A program made the translations under genes and the position numbers. Below the pieces are notes generated by a model, which was not told where the DNA came from, ran no database searches, and was given only the letters and a program-made list of their open reading frames with translations. Below are positions 8,887 to 17,617 of a stretch of DNA of 32,548 nucleotides, in pieces. The first letter of the stretch is position 1. Each line of letters begins with the position of its first letter. This DNA is from Chitinophagaceae bacterium (GTDB lineage: Bacteria; Bacteroidota; Bacteroidia; Chitinophagales; Chitinophagaceae). The stretch spans positions 1 through 32,548 of the forward strand of contig JAJAYD010000340.1 of assembly GCA_026786345.1 (NCBI GenBank), read 5' to 3'.

Positions 8887-8922
8887 AAAAAAATCCCATT
8901 GCAATTGCAATGGGATTTTTTT
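8887..8922. terminator. Palindromic bidirectional terminator
   Basis: A perfect 36-bp palindrome centred on AATT at 8903-8906, with seven A at the left and seven T at the right end. It can end the sigma/protease transcript and, from the other side, the nucleotidyltransferase gene. Confidence 0.85.
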
Positions 8923-9116
8923 ATTTGTAGCCCTTTCGAATCCCGGGCTCTTAACAGCTGTTTAAAAATGATGTTTTATAATACCATTTGAAGTTTTTCT
9001 TTGGGTCATTGTCCCGTTAACTAACGGGATCACTTTATCAGTAGTAAAAATGGCATCTTCAGTTTCAAAATCAAAGTTTCAAATTAAATTTAGAGAACTT
9101 CTTAGGTAAACAAAGT

Positions 9117-10028
9117 TTAGCTATTGTCTGCCCATAAGTTGGTTGGGTATTCTCCTGCATCAACCAACCCATCTAACGAAGCTTGTACAGAAGGAGCATC
9201 TTCCTTGTAGGTTACTCCAAACCATTTTGACAAAGTAGGGATTACTTTTATTACTCCCATGCCTGACTTAATAAATTTGTCTGCAACAATAGGTATGAAA
9301 AATTCAGCCTTTGGATCGGTTATATTACCATCAAGGTATTCGTGAAACTGGCTTTCAATAACGCCTAATACATTAGGTGCAAAGCCCCAGAAGTTCATGC
9401 TTACCACACTGTTTTCACTTACCTCATGCAATCCACCTTCATCTTCATAGGTAATTACACCAGCCTGGTTGCGGTAAATTTTTGTTCTTTCATTTATTGA
9501 AACCAGGTTTCCTTTCTCATCCACTTCGCACACGCCACGGCTAACGCTGCCATTATCGCTTAAAGTACGGTTTAGCTGGTAACCAACGATGCAATACGTT
9601 TGATCATTGCATTCATTTACTAAAAAATCATACGCTTTTTTAAAGGCTTCACTGCCATAAAAATCATCAGCATTAATAACGGCAAATGGTTCAGTTAACA
9701 CATTCTTTGCTGCTAAAATAGCATGAGCGGTACCCCATGGTTTTTTACGTTCGGCGGGTACGCTGTGACGGCCCAAATGATCTTCAAGACGTTGAAAAAC
9801 GTATTCAGTTTTAATCTTACCATTAAGCTTAGGCTCAAAAATATTTTTGAAATCTTCAGCAAAGTCTTCCCGTATAATAAACACTATTTTACCAAAGCCA
9901 GCTCTAATTGCATCAAAAATTGAATAATCCATAATTGTTTCGCCACTGGGACCGAACGATTGGATCTGCTTCATACTTCCATAACGGCTGGCCATACCTG
10001 CCGCAAGTATTACTAGTGTTGGTTGCAT
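9117..10028 (-). CDS. Sugar nucleotidyltransferase family protein
   Basis: A 303-aa enzyme of the NTP_transferase (sugar-phosphate nucleotidyltransferase) fold, expected to transfer NMP from an NTP to a sugar phosphate. The N-terminal signature LAAGMASRYGSMKQ (about 8-21) is the nucleotide-binding loop; GPSGETIMDY follows, and VINADDFYG (about 110) is the metal-binding Asp region. The sugar substrate cannot be told from the sequence. I chose the ATG at 10028 (MQPTLVILAAG): a frame exists upstream to 10166, but that extension would cross this gene's own promoter and overlap the divergent gene at 10093. Confidence 0.88.
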   Translation of the reverse strand: MQPTLVILAAGMASRYGSMKQIQSFGPSGETIMDYSIFDAIRAGFGKIVFIIREDFAEDFKNIFEPKLNGKIKTEYVFQRLEDHLGRHSVPAERKKPWGTAHAILAAKNVLTEPFAVINADDFYGSEAFKKAYDFLVNECNDQTYCIVGYQLNRTLSDNGSVSRGVCEVDEKGNLVSINERTKIYRNQAGVITYEDEGGLHEVSENSVVSMNFWGFAPNVLGVIESQFHEYLDGNITDPKAEFFIPIVADKFIKSGMGVIKVIPTLSKWFGVTYKEDAPSVQASLDGLVDAGEYPTNLWADNS

Positions 10029-10048
10029 ATTTATATATTTAAATTTTG

Positions 10049-10079
10049 CGAAACTAAACGATACGGGTAATGATGCAAA
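10049..10079 (-). promoter_or_regulatory. Bacteroidota-type promoter of the nucleotidyltransferase gene
   Basis: On the minus strand TTTG (10076-10079), a 19-bp spacer and TAGTTTCG (10049-10056) fit the TTTG / TAnnTTTG pattern with one mismatch. The ATG follows 20 bp downstream. It supports the short start at 10028. Confidence 0.5.
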
Positions 10080-10092
10080 TAATTTTTCATAT

Positions 10093-11004
10093 TTGATAAA
10101 AACCATACCAGTGCTAACGGAACGGATATATGTACAAAATATTGAATCTGCCTGGCTTGAAAACAATCATGTTTTTTTGGATGTGCTGCGTCTTGATGAA
10201 TTACACCCCGTAGTAAGTGGCAACAAATGGTTTAAGCTTAAATACTATTTACAGCAAGCAATCAGCCAGGGTTATAACGCTGTGGCCACGTTTGGGGGTG
10301 CATTTTCGAACCATATTATTGCCACGGCTTTCGCTTGTAAGCAACAAGGATTGCATTCCATAGGGATTATACGCGGAGAAGAGCCGGATGTTTTATCGCA
10401 TACATTACTGTACGCACAATCGTTGGGTATGCTACTGGTATTTGTAAGCCGGGAAGCATATAAAGACAAACAAAACATAATAGAACAATACAAAAATGAG
10501 TCGTGGTATTTTATTAATGAAGGAGGTTATGGATTGCAAGGTGCAAAAGGTGCAACGGAAATATTAAATTTTGTACATCTCAGCAATTACACGCACATAA
10601 TTGCTTCGGTTGGTACCGGTACCATGCTTGCAGGTTTAATAATGGCTGCCCATGCAAATCAACAAATTATAGGCATCAGCAGCATGAAAGGCAATACCGG
10701 GTTAGAAGCCGAGATTATAAAATTGTTACCCCAAAATAAACAACACCCGTCGTTTACTGTTTTTCACAATTACCATTTTGGTGGCTATGCAAAGCATCCT
10801 GCTCCATTAATTGCTTTTATAAACGAAACCTGGAAACAGTTTGAGCTGCCTCTGGATATTGTTTACACCGGAAAATTATTTTTTGCCGTTATGGACCTGG
10901 TTACCAAATCTTATTTTCCAAAACAAAGTAGCCTACTTATGATACACAGTGGAGGGTTGCAAGGCAACAGATCGTTACAAAAAAACGAGTTATCATTTTT
11001 GTAA
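10093..11004 (+). CDS. PLP-dependent ACC deaminase / D-cysteine desulfhydrase family protein
   Basis: A 303-aa fold-type II PLP enzyme. The family includes 1-aminocyclopropane-1-carboxylate deaminase and D-cysteine desulfhydrase; most bacterial members without the ACC-specific residues act on D-cysteine or related amino acids, so the substrate is left open. Seen: VSGNKWFKLKYYL with the probable PLP-linked Lys45, TFGGAFSNHI (substrate carboxylate loop), EGGYGLQGAKG, SVGTGTMLAG (PLP phosphate loop) and IHSGGLQG near the C-terminus. The only in-frame start ahead of the conserved region is the TTG at 10093; an in-frame stop lies at 10072. It is divergent from the nucleotidyltransferase with a 64-bp gap. 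Confidence 0.85.
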   Translation: MIKTIPVLTERIYVQNIESAWLENNHVFLDVLRLDELHPVVSGNKWFKLKYYLQQAISQGYNAVATFGGAFSNHIIATAFACKQQGLHSIGIIRGEEPDVLSHTLLYAQSLGMLLVFVSREAYKDKQNIIEQYKNESWYFINEGGYGLQGAKGATEILNFVHLSNYTHIIASVGTGTMLAGLIMAAHANQQIIGISSMKGNTGLEAEIIKLLPQNKQHPSFTVFHNYHFGGYAKHPAPLIAFINETWKQFELPLDIVYTGKLFFAVMDLVTKSYFPKQSSLLMIHSGGLQGNRSLQKNELSFL

Positions 11005-11016
11005 CGGGAGTGCGGT

Positions 11017-11024
11017 TATATTTG
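11017..11024 (+). promoter_or_regulatory. -7 element upstream of the secreted-protein gene
   Basis: TATATTTG matches TAnnTTTG exactly and lies 19 bp before the TTG start at 11044. No well-spaced -33 element was found. Confidence 0.35.
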
Positions 11025-11043
11025 TCCAAAATATTTTAAAAAG

Positions 11044-11847
11044 TTGAAAAGAGTTTTTGGTTTACTGTTTGTTATTGCATTATCTACCCCGGTTTTTTCG
11101 CAGGATACACTGCCAAAATTTACGGTCGCAGAAAAAGGAAAAAAGGTTATTGTAAGCTGGATCAACCCTTACGAAAGCTGCATACAATTAAATGTGCAGC
11201 GTTCGTACGACAGTTTAAAATACTTTCGGACTGTTTACTCAGCCAATTCTCCCGGCTTACCACAAAATGGTTTTAGCGAAACCAAACCAGCATATTCAAA
11301 AACTTTTTACCGTATTTTTTATGTTTTGGAAGGAGGCGCCTATTTTTTTACCCCCGCAAAATTAGCTACGCCCGATTTTGAAGCAAGAAGCATTAATATT
11401 AATGTTGACGATAAGGTTTTGCCTTCCATTAAAAATATTACAATAAGTGCAAGAGGAATACCTGTTAAACTGGTGTCGGCTCCTTTATTTACCAGGTTTA
11501 GAGATTCAATTTTAAAGCAAACCAAAGACACTCTTTTTGCTGTAAACGATTCGCTGGTTGAATTGCGGAGGTTTGTACCAAAAGAAATCTGGAAGCCATC
11601 TCTTTATATTTTTACTAATAAAGATGGATACCTGAACATATCACTTACTGATGCCAAAAGCAAAAAATATCATTTAAAATTTTTTGAGGAAGATGGCACT
11701 TCACTATTTGAAATCCACCAGGTAAAAGAGCCGCTGTTTACGCTCGACAAATCAAACTTTGTGCACGCAGGCTGGTATGTATTTGAGCTTTTTGAAGATG
11801 ATAAGCTTAAGGAAAAAAATAAGTTCTACCTGCCGAAGGATTTTTAA
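11044..11847 (+). CDS. Secreted protein of unknown function
   Basis: A 267-aa protein I do not recognise. An N-terminal signal peptide is clear (MKRVFGLLFVIALSTPVFS, cut before QD). The next region (about 25-110) contains KVIVSWINPYE and KTFYRIFYVLEGG and reads like a fibronectin type III-like beta domain; the remainder is predicted beta-rich with Lys-rich stretches. No lipobox, T9SS sorting domain or catalytic motif was found, so a periplasmic location is most likely. The start is a TTG at 11044, supported by the signal peptide beginning directly there and by a -7 element 19 bp upstream. It converges on lipB with a 17-bp gap. Confidence 0.7.
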   Translation: MKRVFGLLFVIALSTPVFSQDTLPKFTVAEKGKKVIVSWINPYESCIQLNVQRSYDSLKYFRTVYSANSPGLPQNGFSETKPAYSKTFYRIFYVLEGGAYFFTPAKLATPDFEARSININVDDKVLPSIKNITISARGIPVKLVSAPLFTRFRDSILKQTKDTLFAVNDSLVELRRFVPKEIWKPSLYIFTNKDGYLNISLTDAKSKKYHLKFFEEDGTSLFEIHQVKEPLFTLDKSNFVHAGWYVFELFEDDKLKEKNKFYLPKDF

Positions 11848-11864
11848 AATTTCAAACCTGGTTT

Positions 11865-12629
11865 TTACGCCCAATCCTGTAGCAACGCATCAAAAACCAA
11901 TTGAAAGTTTCGTTTTACTTTCTCTTTTACTTCCTTCATCGAAACACCTCTTCCCAATTCTTTTTGTAAAGAGGTTACCTGCTTGTTTACAATACCGCAG
12001 GGTATTATGTAACTAAAATAATTCAGGTCTGTATTTATATTAAATGCTAAGCCATGCATGGTAATCCATCGGCTGCATCGTATGCCCATTGCACAAATTT
12101 TCCTTTCTTTTCCCGGTATATCGGCATCTAACCACACGCCGGTTTCGCCACTGCTTCTCATTCCGTTTAAACCATATTCTTTCATAGTCAGTATAATCAC
12201 TTCTTCCAGGCTTCTCAGATACCAACCCAAATCAGTTCTAAATGCTTCGAGGTCCAAAATTGGGTAACCAACCAATTGCCCTGGTCCATGAAATGTTATA
12301 TCTCCCCCACGGTTAATCTTAAAAAAATCAATGCCTTTTGCTTCCCTGTCCTCGTTGCTTATCAATATATTGCTGGCATCTCCGCTCTTACCCAAAGTGT
12401 ACACAGGTGAATGCTCTACAAACAGCAGGTAATTAAGTATTTGCCTGGTTTCAATCGTTAAAGTTTCAATTGTGCCTCCATCCTGAACCTTGACCGCTAA
12501 ACCAGTGGCAATGGCCTCCCGGTTCCATGCTTTGATAGTTACATTTTGTTTTAATAATTGCTCCTGGTAATCCCATACCTTTTTATAAGGCAATTTTTCC
12601 CCGAGATCTTTAAACAATACCTGGTTCAT
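11865..12629 (-). CDS. lipB: Octanoyltransferase LipB
   Basis: Transfers the octanoyl group from octanoyl-ACP to lipoyl-domain lysines, the first step of lipoate synthesis, in the cytoplasm. The 254 residues include RGGDITFHGPGQLVGYPILDL (about 107-127), the substrate-binding signature, and the catalytic pair: Lys177 in KERKICAMGI and Cys211 in IIPCGI. A segment at about 35-65, before FVEHSPVYTLG, is longer than in the proteobacterial enzyme. The ATG at 12629 is 4 nt after a perfect -7 element, so the mRNA may be leaderless. No lipA is seen in the window. Confidence 0.95.
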   Translation of the reverse strand: MNQVLFKDLGEKLPYKKVWDYQEQLLKQNVTIKAWNREAIATGLAVKVQDGGTIETLTIETRQILNYLLFVEHSPVYTLGKSGDASNILISNEDREAKGIDFFKINRGGDITFHGPGQLVGYPILDLEAFRTDLGWYLRSLEEVIILTMKEYGLNGMRSSGETGVWLDADIPGKERKICAMGIRCSRWITMHGLAFNINTDLNYFSYIIPCGIVNKQVTSLQKELGRGVSMKEVKEKVKRNFQLVFDALLQDWA

Positions 12630-12633
12630 TCGT

Positions 12634-12641
12634 CAAATTTA
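12634..12641 (-). promoter_or_regulatory. -7 element immediately before lipB
   Basis: On the minus strand TAAATTTG, then ACGA, then the ATG. With start sites in this phylum usually a few nt after the element, transcription would begin at or within the start codon. No clear -33 was found. Confidence 0.45.
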
Positions 12642-12802
12642 AGTGAATGCATCTGCCTGCATTTTCCGGTAATCCCCCACAACAACAAACCTGCTTGATT
12701 TAGAACTGATCCGGTCATTTAACACGCTGTGTGTATTGCTGATCCTCGCAACTTTTTGCAGTATTTTAAATTTACAACCTGACAATTTTAGATTTCATCA
12801 CT

Positions 12803-12810
12803 TACCTTCG
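12803..12810 (+). promoter_or_regulatory. Candidate -7 element and leader hairpin of tig
   Basis: TACCTTCG fits TAnnTTTG with one mismatch. It is followed at about 12821-12849 by an imperfect 9-bp hairpin (TTTTAGGAG against CTCCCAAAA) in the predicted leader of about 80 nt. Confidence 0.35.
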
Positions 12811-12895
12811 CAGCCCCAAATTTTAGGAGGATTTTTTTCTCCCAAAACGAACACGTGGAAATAAAATCTAAAGATTAAAAACAAAAAAATACAGT

Positions 12896-14257
12896 ATGGC
12901 TTCTGTTTTAAGAGAAAACATTGGTTTGTTGAACGATAAATTAACGGTGCAATTGACAAAAGATGACTACATGCCTTCTTTTGAACAAGCCATAAAAAAG
13001 TACGCAAAAAGCGCCACCATTCCAGGTTTTAGAAAAGGTATGGTTCCTGCCGGTATGATTAAAAAAATGCATGGTGTCAATGTGTTTACCGACGAGGTGT
13101 TACGCACCGTTGAAAAAGAATTGAACAACTACATGCAGATTGAGCAACTTAACATTTTTGCCCAGCCTTTACCTATGGAACTTGACAGCCGGCAGTTAGA
13201 CATGAATAATCCGGCTGACTATTCATTTGCATTTGAAATTGGATTAAAACCTGCCATCAACATAGATCTTCCTTCAATACAAGTAACAAGATTTGCTGTA
13301 GATGTAACCGAAGAAATGATTAATGAAGAAGTGGAGCGTTTAAGCGTACGCCACGGAAACATGACCGAACCTGAAGCAGTTGAGTCAGACGACAATGTGT
13401 TGAATGTAGAGTTTATTGAAATTGATAAGGAAGGGAACATTGTTGAAAATGGTATTCACAAAGGCAATTCTCTATTGGTAAAATATTTTTCGGAAAGTAT
13501 ACGTCCGCAACTGATTGGTAAAAAGAAAGATGATAGCATTACCATAAACTTAAACGAGGCTTTTGAAGAGAAAGAAAGAGAGTGGATCATCAGCGACCTG
13601 GGGTTATCAAAAGATGATGAGACCGCCGGCGACAAAATTTTTAAATTAAACATAACCAAGGTTGGGCTGGTAACCAAACCAGAAATGGACAGCAACTTTT
13701 TTGACGCTGCGTTTCCCGGAAAAAATTTAACCGCTGAAGCTGACTTCAGAAATGCTGTAAAAGAAAGCCTGCAACAACAATGGGCTTCTCAGACCCGCAG
13801 CCAGCTTCACGATCAAATTTATCACCAATTGGTAGATGGTACACAATTTGAATTTCCGGAGAGCTTTTTAAAGCGTTGGATGCAGGTTGGTAACGAAGAA
13901 AAGAAAACTGCCGAAGAGGCAGAAGTTGAATATCCAAATTTTAAAAACTCTCTCAAGTGGACTTTGATCAGTTCGCAACTGATGGATGAAAACCAAATTA
14001 AAGTAGAGAATGCTGAGATAAAGGAATTTGCCCGCAGGCAAATCATGGGTTATATGGGTATTCAAAGCCTGGACGATGCACCTTGGTTGGATAGTTATGC
14101 CGAGAACATGCTAAAGGATAAAAAGTTTATTGAAAACACCTACTATCAAATTCAGACAACCAAATTATTTTCTGCAATTGAACATAAAGTAAGTGTAACG
14201 GAGCAACTGGTTACTCCCGAAGAGTTAAATGCAAAGAAGCATAACCATTCGCATTAA
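12896..14257 (+). CDS. tig: Trigger factor, ribosome-associated chaperone
   Basis: Binds the ribosome at the nascent-chain exit and shields emerging polypeptides. The 453 residues fit the family. The ribosome-binding loop GFRKGMVP is at 44-51, within the N-terminal domain (1-about 115). The middle region (about 150-250), where E. coli has an FKBP-type prolyl isomerase domain, is diverged (NGIHKGNSLLVKYF, LIGKKKDDSITIN) and may lack isomerase activity. The C-terminal helical arms follow (about 260-435), and the tail is His-rich (KKHNHSH). It lies upstream of the clp genes, as in many bacteria, but has its own terminator at 14280. Confidence 0.95.
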   Translation: MASVLRENIGLLNDKLTVQLTKDDYMPSFEQAIKKYAKSATIPGFRKGMVPAGMIKKMHGVNVFTDEVLRTVEKELNNYMQIEQLNIFAQPLPMELDSRQLDMNNPADYSFAFEIGLKPAINIDLPSIQVTRFAVDVTEEMINEEVERLSVRHGNMTEPEAVESDDNVLNVEFIEIDKEGNIVENGIHKGNSLLVKYFSESIRPQLIGKKKDDSITINLNEAFEEKEREWIISDLGLSKDDETAGDKIFKLNITKVGLVTKPEMDSNFFDAAFPGKNLTAEADFRNAVKESLQQQWASQTRSQLHDQIYHQLVDGTQFEFPESFLKRWMQVGNEEKKTAEEAEVEYPNFKNSLKWTLISSQLMDENQIKVENAEIKEFARRQIMGYMGIQSLDDAPWLDSYAENMLKDKKFIENTYYQIQTTKLFSAIEHKVSVTEQLVTPEELNAKKHNHSH

Positions 14258-14279
14258 TAACAAATATTCACGACATATT

Positions 14280-14312
14280 CAAAGCCGGGAGACATCCTGG
14301 CTTTGCTGTTTT
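14280..14312 (+). terminator. Probable terminator of tig
   Basis: An 11-bp stem with one G-U pair (arms 14280-14290 and 14295-14305, loop GACA) is followed by a modest T-rich tail (CTGTTTT). The short T run makes it weaker than the others here. Confidence 0.65.
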
Positions 14313-14367
14313 AAGAATTCTCTAAGGGGAGTTTTCAAACAACTACCCGTGCCCCGTGTTATGCTAT

Positions 14368-14399
14368 TTTGTCGCATTTTAAGTTTTGCATAGTATTTG
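14368..14399 (+). promoter_or_regulatory. Candidate promoter of the clpP pair
   Basis: TTTG at 14368-14371, a 19-bp spacer, then TAGTATTTG (one base longer than TAnnTTTG). The predicted leader to the clpP ATG is about 54 nt. Confidence 0.4.
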
Positions 14400-14459
14400 A
14401 ATGCATAGCTAATTCAATTAAGGAACAACCCTTAACTTCACTTTTATAAAATATTTATA

Positions 14460-15152
14460 ATGAATTTTGGAAAAGAGTTTGAAAAATATGCTGTAAAAGA
14501 TCGGGGCATCAGCAGTGCAACCTTGCACAATTTTACGCAACACCAGGTCACCAATCTTACTCCATATATTATAGAAGAACGTCCGCTAAATGTAGCCAGC
14601 ATGGATGTTTTTAGCCGTTTGATGATGGACCGCATCATATTTATGGGTGAGGGCATTAATGATTATGTGGCCAACATTGTAACTGCTCAATTATTGTTTT
14701 TAGAGAGTACCGACCGCAGCCGCGATATCCAGATGTACATCAACAGCCCGGGGGGTAGTGTATATGCCGGTTTAGGCATTTACGATACGATGCAATTTAT
14801 AGGTCCTGATGTGTCGACGATATGCACAGGCATGGCAGCAAGTATGGGAGCTGTATTGATGTGTGCCGGTGTAAAAGGCAAACGTACCGCACTTAAACAC
14901 AGCCGTATTATGATGCACCAGCCAAGTGGTGCAATAGGCGGCCAGGCCAGCGATATTGCTATTACTGTTGCAGAAATAAAAAAGTTGAAAAGAGAATTGT
15001 ACGAGATCATAGGGCACCACTCTGGCAAATCTGCTGAGCAGGTTGCTGCCGACAGCGACCGCGATTTTTGGATGAGTGCCATAGAAGCAAAGGAATACGG
15101 TTTGGTGGACGAAGTATTACTAACCAATCCTAAAAAATTGAATAAAGACTGA
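14460..15152 (+). CDS. clpP: ATP-dependent Clp protease proteolytic subunit (copy 1)
   Basis: Serine peptidase that forms the tetradecameric chamber degrading substrates unfolded by ClpX. The 230 residues have the full catalytic triad: Ser128 in GMAASMG, His153 in MMHQP, Asp202 in DSDRDFW. YINSPGGSVYAGLGIYDT is the oxyanion-region signature. The N-terminus is about 35 residues longer than the mature E. coli enzyme (ahead of TPYIIEERP), perhaps a propeptide. It is separated by 28 bp from a second clpP and lies about 0.9 kb upstream of clpX. This copy is closer to the canonical ClpP than the next one. Confidence 0.96.
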   Translation: MNFGKEFEKYAVKDRGISSATLHNFTQHQVTNLTPYIIEERPLNVASMDVFSRLMMDRIIFMGEGINDYVANIVTAQLLFLESTDRSRDIQMYINSPGGSVYAGLGIYDTMQFIGPDVSTICTGMAASMGAVLMCAGVKGKRTALKHSRIMMHQPSGAIGGQASDIAITVAEIKKLKRELYEIIGHHSGKSAEQVAADSDRDFWMSAIEAKEYGLVDEVLLTNPKKLNKD

Positions 15153-15180
15153 TTACTCTAAACAAGCCCAAAAAATAATC

Positions 15181-15816
15181 ATGATGATATCAAAATATAT
15201 AAATCCATTAAGAATGGAAGACGAAGAAGAAGACGACAAAAAAGAAAAGCCTGAAAAAGAGCCAACGGGTTTAATGGCTAAAAAAATGGAAAAGCAGTTT
15301 TTTGAAAAAAGAGCTGTTTATCTCTGGGGAGTTGTAGACGATAAAAGTGCAAAAGATGTAGTAAGTAAACTTCTGTTGCTCGAAGCTGATAAACCCGGCA
15401 CTGAAATTAAGTTTTACATCAACAGCCCCGGTGGTATGGTTACAAGCGGCATGGTGATGTACGATACTATTCAATTGATTAGTTCGCCGGTTAGCACCAT
15501 TTGTATGGGTCTTGCTGCCAGCATGGGTTCCATATTATTAAGTGTAGGTACCAAGGGAACCCGTTCCATTTTTCCTCATGGAGAAGTAATGATTCACCAG
15601 CCTAGCCTGGGAGGTTATTTCCAGGGAACCAGTGCAGATCTTGAAATTCAGGCATTGCAAACTCAAAAGACCAAAGAATTAGGTGCAAGAATACTGGCTG
15701 AAAACTGTGGTAAGAGCTTTGATCAGATCATGAAAGATTTTGACCGGGATTATTGGATGGATGCAAATGAAGCCGTTGCCTATGGCATTGTTGATATAAT
15801 ACTTGATAAATTATAG
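15181..15816 (+). CDS. clpP: ATP-dependent Clp protease proteolytic subunit (copy 2, diverged)
   Basis: A second ClpP paralogue, 211 aa. The triad is intact: Ser114 in GLAASMG, His139 in VMIHQPS, Asp190 in DFDRDYW. Residues 11-29 form a highly charged extension (EDEEEDDKKEKPEKE) absent from copy 1, and the core is clearly diverged from copy 1 (for example YINSPGGMVTSGMVMYDT). The gene starts 28 bp after copy 1 and ends at a strong terminator, so the two form a transcript unit separate from clpX. Paralogous ClpP pairs in other phyla assemble as mixed rings; whether these do is an inference. Start alternatives are ATG at 15181, 15184 and 15214. Confidence 0.94.
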   Translation: MMISKYINPLRMEDEEEDDKKEKPEKEPTGLMAKKMEKQFFEKRAVYLWGVVDDKSAKDVVSKLLLLEADKPGTEIKFYINSPGGMVTSGMVMYDTIQLISSPVSTICMGLAASMGSILLSVGTKGTRSIFPHGEVMIHQPSLGGYFQGTSADLEIQALQTQKTKELGARILAENCGKSFDQIMKDFDRDYWMDANEAVAYGIVDIILDKL

Positions 15817-15834
15817 GTGCTTTGTTAATGTTAT

Positions 15835-15888
15835 AACCGTTTCTAATGTTCTTAAAACAAAAAAAAGACATTTAGAAGCGGTTTTTTT
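15835..15888 (+). terminator. Rho-independent terminator after the clpP pair
   Basis: A 15-bp stem with a single bulge (arms about 15835-15849 and 15868-15883), an A-rich 18-nt loop and a run of T residues. Confidence 0.85.
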
Positions 15889-16016
15889 ATTTTTGCAGTT
15901 ATTCACTGGTTTTTGAAAAGGGTTTCAAATTTCAATCTTTTAAAAAGCCAATCGTTCAACAACGTTCCTTTTTATGCACAGTAACAAAAATTTACCTGTG
16001 TCAATGTTTATAAATT

Positions 16017-17252
16017 ATGCCTAAACAAAGTCATTTACATTGTTCTTTTTGTGGTAGAAGCCGCGATGAAGTTAAAATACTCATTGCCGGCCAGGATGGT
16101 CATATTTGCGAAAATTGCGTAGAACACGCACAGGAGATCATTGCGCAGGAGCTACAATTAAAACCCGATTCACAACCTGCCTCATTTAAATTAACCGTTC
16201 GCAAACCAACAGAAATTAAAAAGTTTTTGGATGAGTACATCATTGGTCAGGACGATGGTAAAAAAGTGTTGGCAGTTGCTGTTTACAATCATTACAAGCG
16301 TTTACAATACAAACATGTTGAAGGCGATGTTGAAATAGAGAAGAGTAATATTATAATGGTTGGAGAAACCGGCACCGGTAAAACGCTGCTGGCTAAAACA
16401 ATTGCCCGTCTTTTAAATGTACCATTTGCTATTGTAGATGCTACCGTTTTTACCGAAGCAGGTTATGTTGGAGAAGATGTTGAAAGTATGCTAACCCGCC
16501 TGTTGCAGTCGTGCAATTACGATGTGAATGCTGCCGAACGAGGAATTGTTTATATAGATGAGATAGATAAAATCGCACGTAAAGGAGACAATCCATCCAT
16601 CACCCGCGACGTAAGTGGCGAAGGGGTACAACAAGGCTTGTTGAAAATGTTGGAGGGCACAGAAGTACTGGTTCCCCCACAGGGAGGCCGCAAGCATCCG
16701 GAGCAAAAAATGATTAAGGTTAATACACAGAATATTTTATTTATCTGTGGTGGCGCTTTTGATGGCATCGATAAAGTAATAGCCCGCCGGGTAAACACCA
16801 ATGCCATTGGATTTAATGTCAACAAGCAGGCCCAGGAATATCAAAAGAAAAACCTGTTACAATTTATAAATGCACAAGATTTAAAAAGTTTTGGGTTGAT
16901 ACCAGAATTGTTAGGCCGTCTGCCTGTTGTAACCTATTTAAATCCTTTAGATGCAGAAACGTTGAGGGCAATATTAACCGAGCCGAAAAATAGCATCATT
17001 AAACAATATACAAGGTTGTTTGAGCTTGAAGGAATTGTGCTAACTATTGAAGATGCAGTGTATGATTTTATGGTAGTAAAGGCTATGGAATATAAACTGG
17101 GGGCACGTGGATTGAGAAGCATTTGCGAAAGCGTTTTAACAGAAGCCATGTTTGAATTACCTACCTCCGGCAAAAAGACATTGCATGTAACCCTGGATTA
17201 TGCAGAAAGGCAATTTGGAAGAAGCAAGCTGAGTTTGCTTAAAGTTGCTTAA
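16017..17252 (+). CDS. clpX: ATP-dependent Clp protease ATP-binding subunit ClpX
   Basis: AAA+ unfoldase that feeds substrates into ClpP. The 411 residues show the N-terminal zinc-binding domain with Cys9, Cys12, Cys31 and Cys34; Walker A GETGTGKT at 116-123 (Glu where Pro is usual); pore loop GYVG at 149-152; Walker B YIDEIDKI with Asp181 and Glu182; the basic RKH loop in GGRKHPEQK; the IGF ClpP-docking tripeptide in NTNAIGFN; and sensor II in GARGLRS. All parts needed for partnership with ClpP are present. It has its own terminator and a 200-bp upstream gap, so it is not strictly cotranscribed with the clpP pair. Confidence 0.97.
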   Translation: MPKQSHLHCSFCGRSRDEVKILIAGQDGHICENCVEHAQEIIAQELQLKPDSQPASFKLTVRKPTEIKKFLDEYIIGQDDGKKVLAVAVYNHYKRLQYKHVEGDVEIEKSNIIMVGETGTGKTLLAKTIARLLNVPFAIVDATVFTEAGYVGEDVESMLTRLLQSCNYDVNAAERGIVYIDEIDKIARKGDNPSITRDVSGEGVQQGLLKMLEGTEVLVPPQGGRKHPEQKMIKVNTQNILFICGGAFDGIDKVIARRVNTNAIGFNVNKQAQEYQKKNLLQFINAQDLKSFGLIPELLGRLPVVTYLNPLDAETLRAILTEPKNSIIKQYTRLFELEGIVLTIEDAVYDFMVVKAMEYKLGARGLRSICESVLTEAMFELPTSGKKTLHVTLDYAERQFGRSKLSLLKVA

Positions 17253-17344
17253 TATGTGTATCATGGTACATTAGTAATTGCAAACCCAAGGTTGCTATAA
17301 AATTTTTTCAATAAAGAATATCATCCAACCTATAAAAAATTGTG

Positions 17345-17374
17345 AAGCGCCGCGAAAATTCCCGGCGCTTTTTT
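17345..17374 (+). terminator. Rho-independent terminator of clpX
   Basis: An 8-bp GC-rich stem (AAGCGCCG at 17345-17352, CGGCGCTT at 17363-17370) followed by T residues. Confidence 0.85.
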
Positions 17375-17419
17375 ATTGAACTAATCTGACCATTGTATCT
17401 TGCCAACAAAATTTATTTT

Positions 17420-17575
17420 ATGAACGAACTAATAGAGCGCCTTACCAGCGAAGCAAACATTACACCTGAACAGGCTAAAAAAGCCATTGAGTCCATAGCA
17501 AATTTTGTAAAAGAGAAATTTCCAATGTTGGGTGGAGCAGTCGACCAGATTTTTACATCAGGCGAAAATAATTAA
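17420..17575 (+). CDS. Small conserved-looking protein of unknown function
   Basis: A 51-aa protein beginning MNELIERLTSEANITPEQAKKA. It is predicted as two amphipathic helices (about 3-18 and 20-37) followed by PMLGGAVDQIF. The pattern of a TPEQA helix start and a Pro-x-x-Gly-Gly end resembles small DUF2267/DUF2780-like helical proteins, but I cannot assign a family. I chose the ATG at 17420; a TTG at 17393 would add nine residues lying where a leader is expected. It lies between the clpX terminator and a bidirectional terminator, so it is probably its own transcript. Confidence 0.7.
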   Translation: MNELIERLTSEANITPEQAKKAIESIANFVKEKFPMLGGAVDQIFTSGENN

Positions 17576-17582
17576 TACAAAA

Positions 17583-17617
17583 AGAAAAGCCAGGTTGATT
17601 GATCACCTGGCTTTTCT
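17583..17617. terminator. Bidirectional terminator between the 51-aa gene and acyl-CoA dehydrogenase
   Basis: A 13-bp perfect inverted repeat (17583-17595 and 17605-17617) with A-rich and T-rich ends, abutting the stop codon of the minus-strand gene. Confidence 0.85.

Noticed and set aside
9012-9029. Short hairpin (TCCCGTT/AACGGGA) as a terminator of the nucleotidyltransferase gene
   Set aside because: No T tract follows on either strand; the palindrome at 8887-8922 is a better terminator.
10029-10166. 46-residue N-terminal extension of the nucleotidyltransferase
   Set aside because: The conserved family start is MQPTLVILAAG at 10028; the extension would cross the gene's promoter and the start of the divergent gene.
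14780-15127. Long minus-strand open frame opposite clpP
   Set aside because: An antisense shadow of a well-supported gene. Its product matches nothing I know; the same holds for the minus-strand frame at 26952-27341 within lpxC-fabZ.
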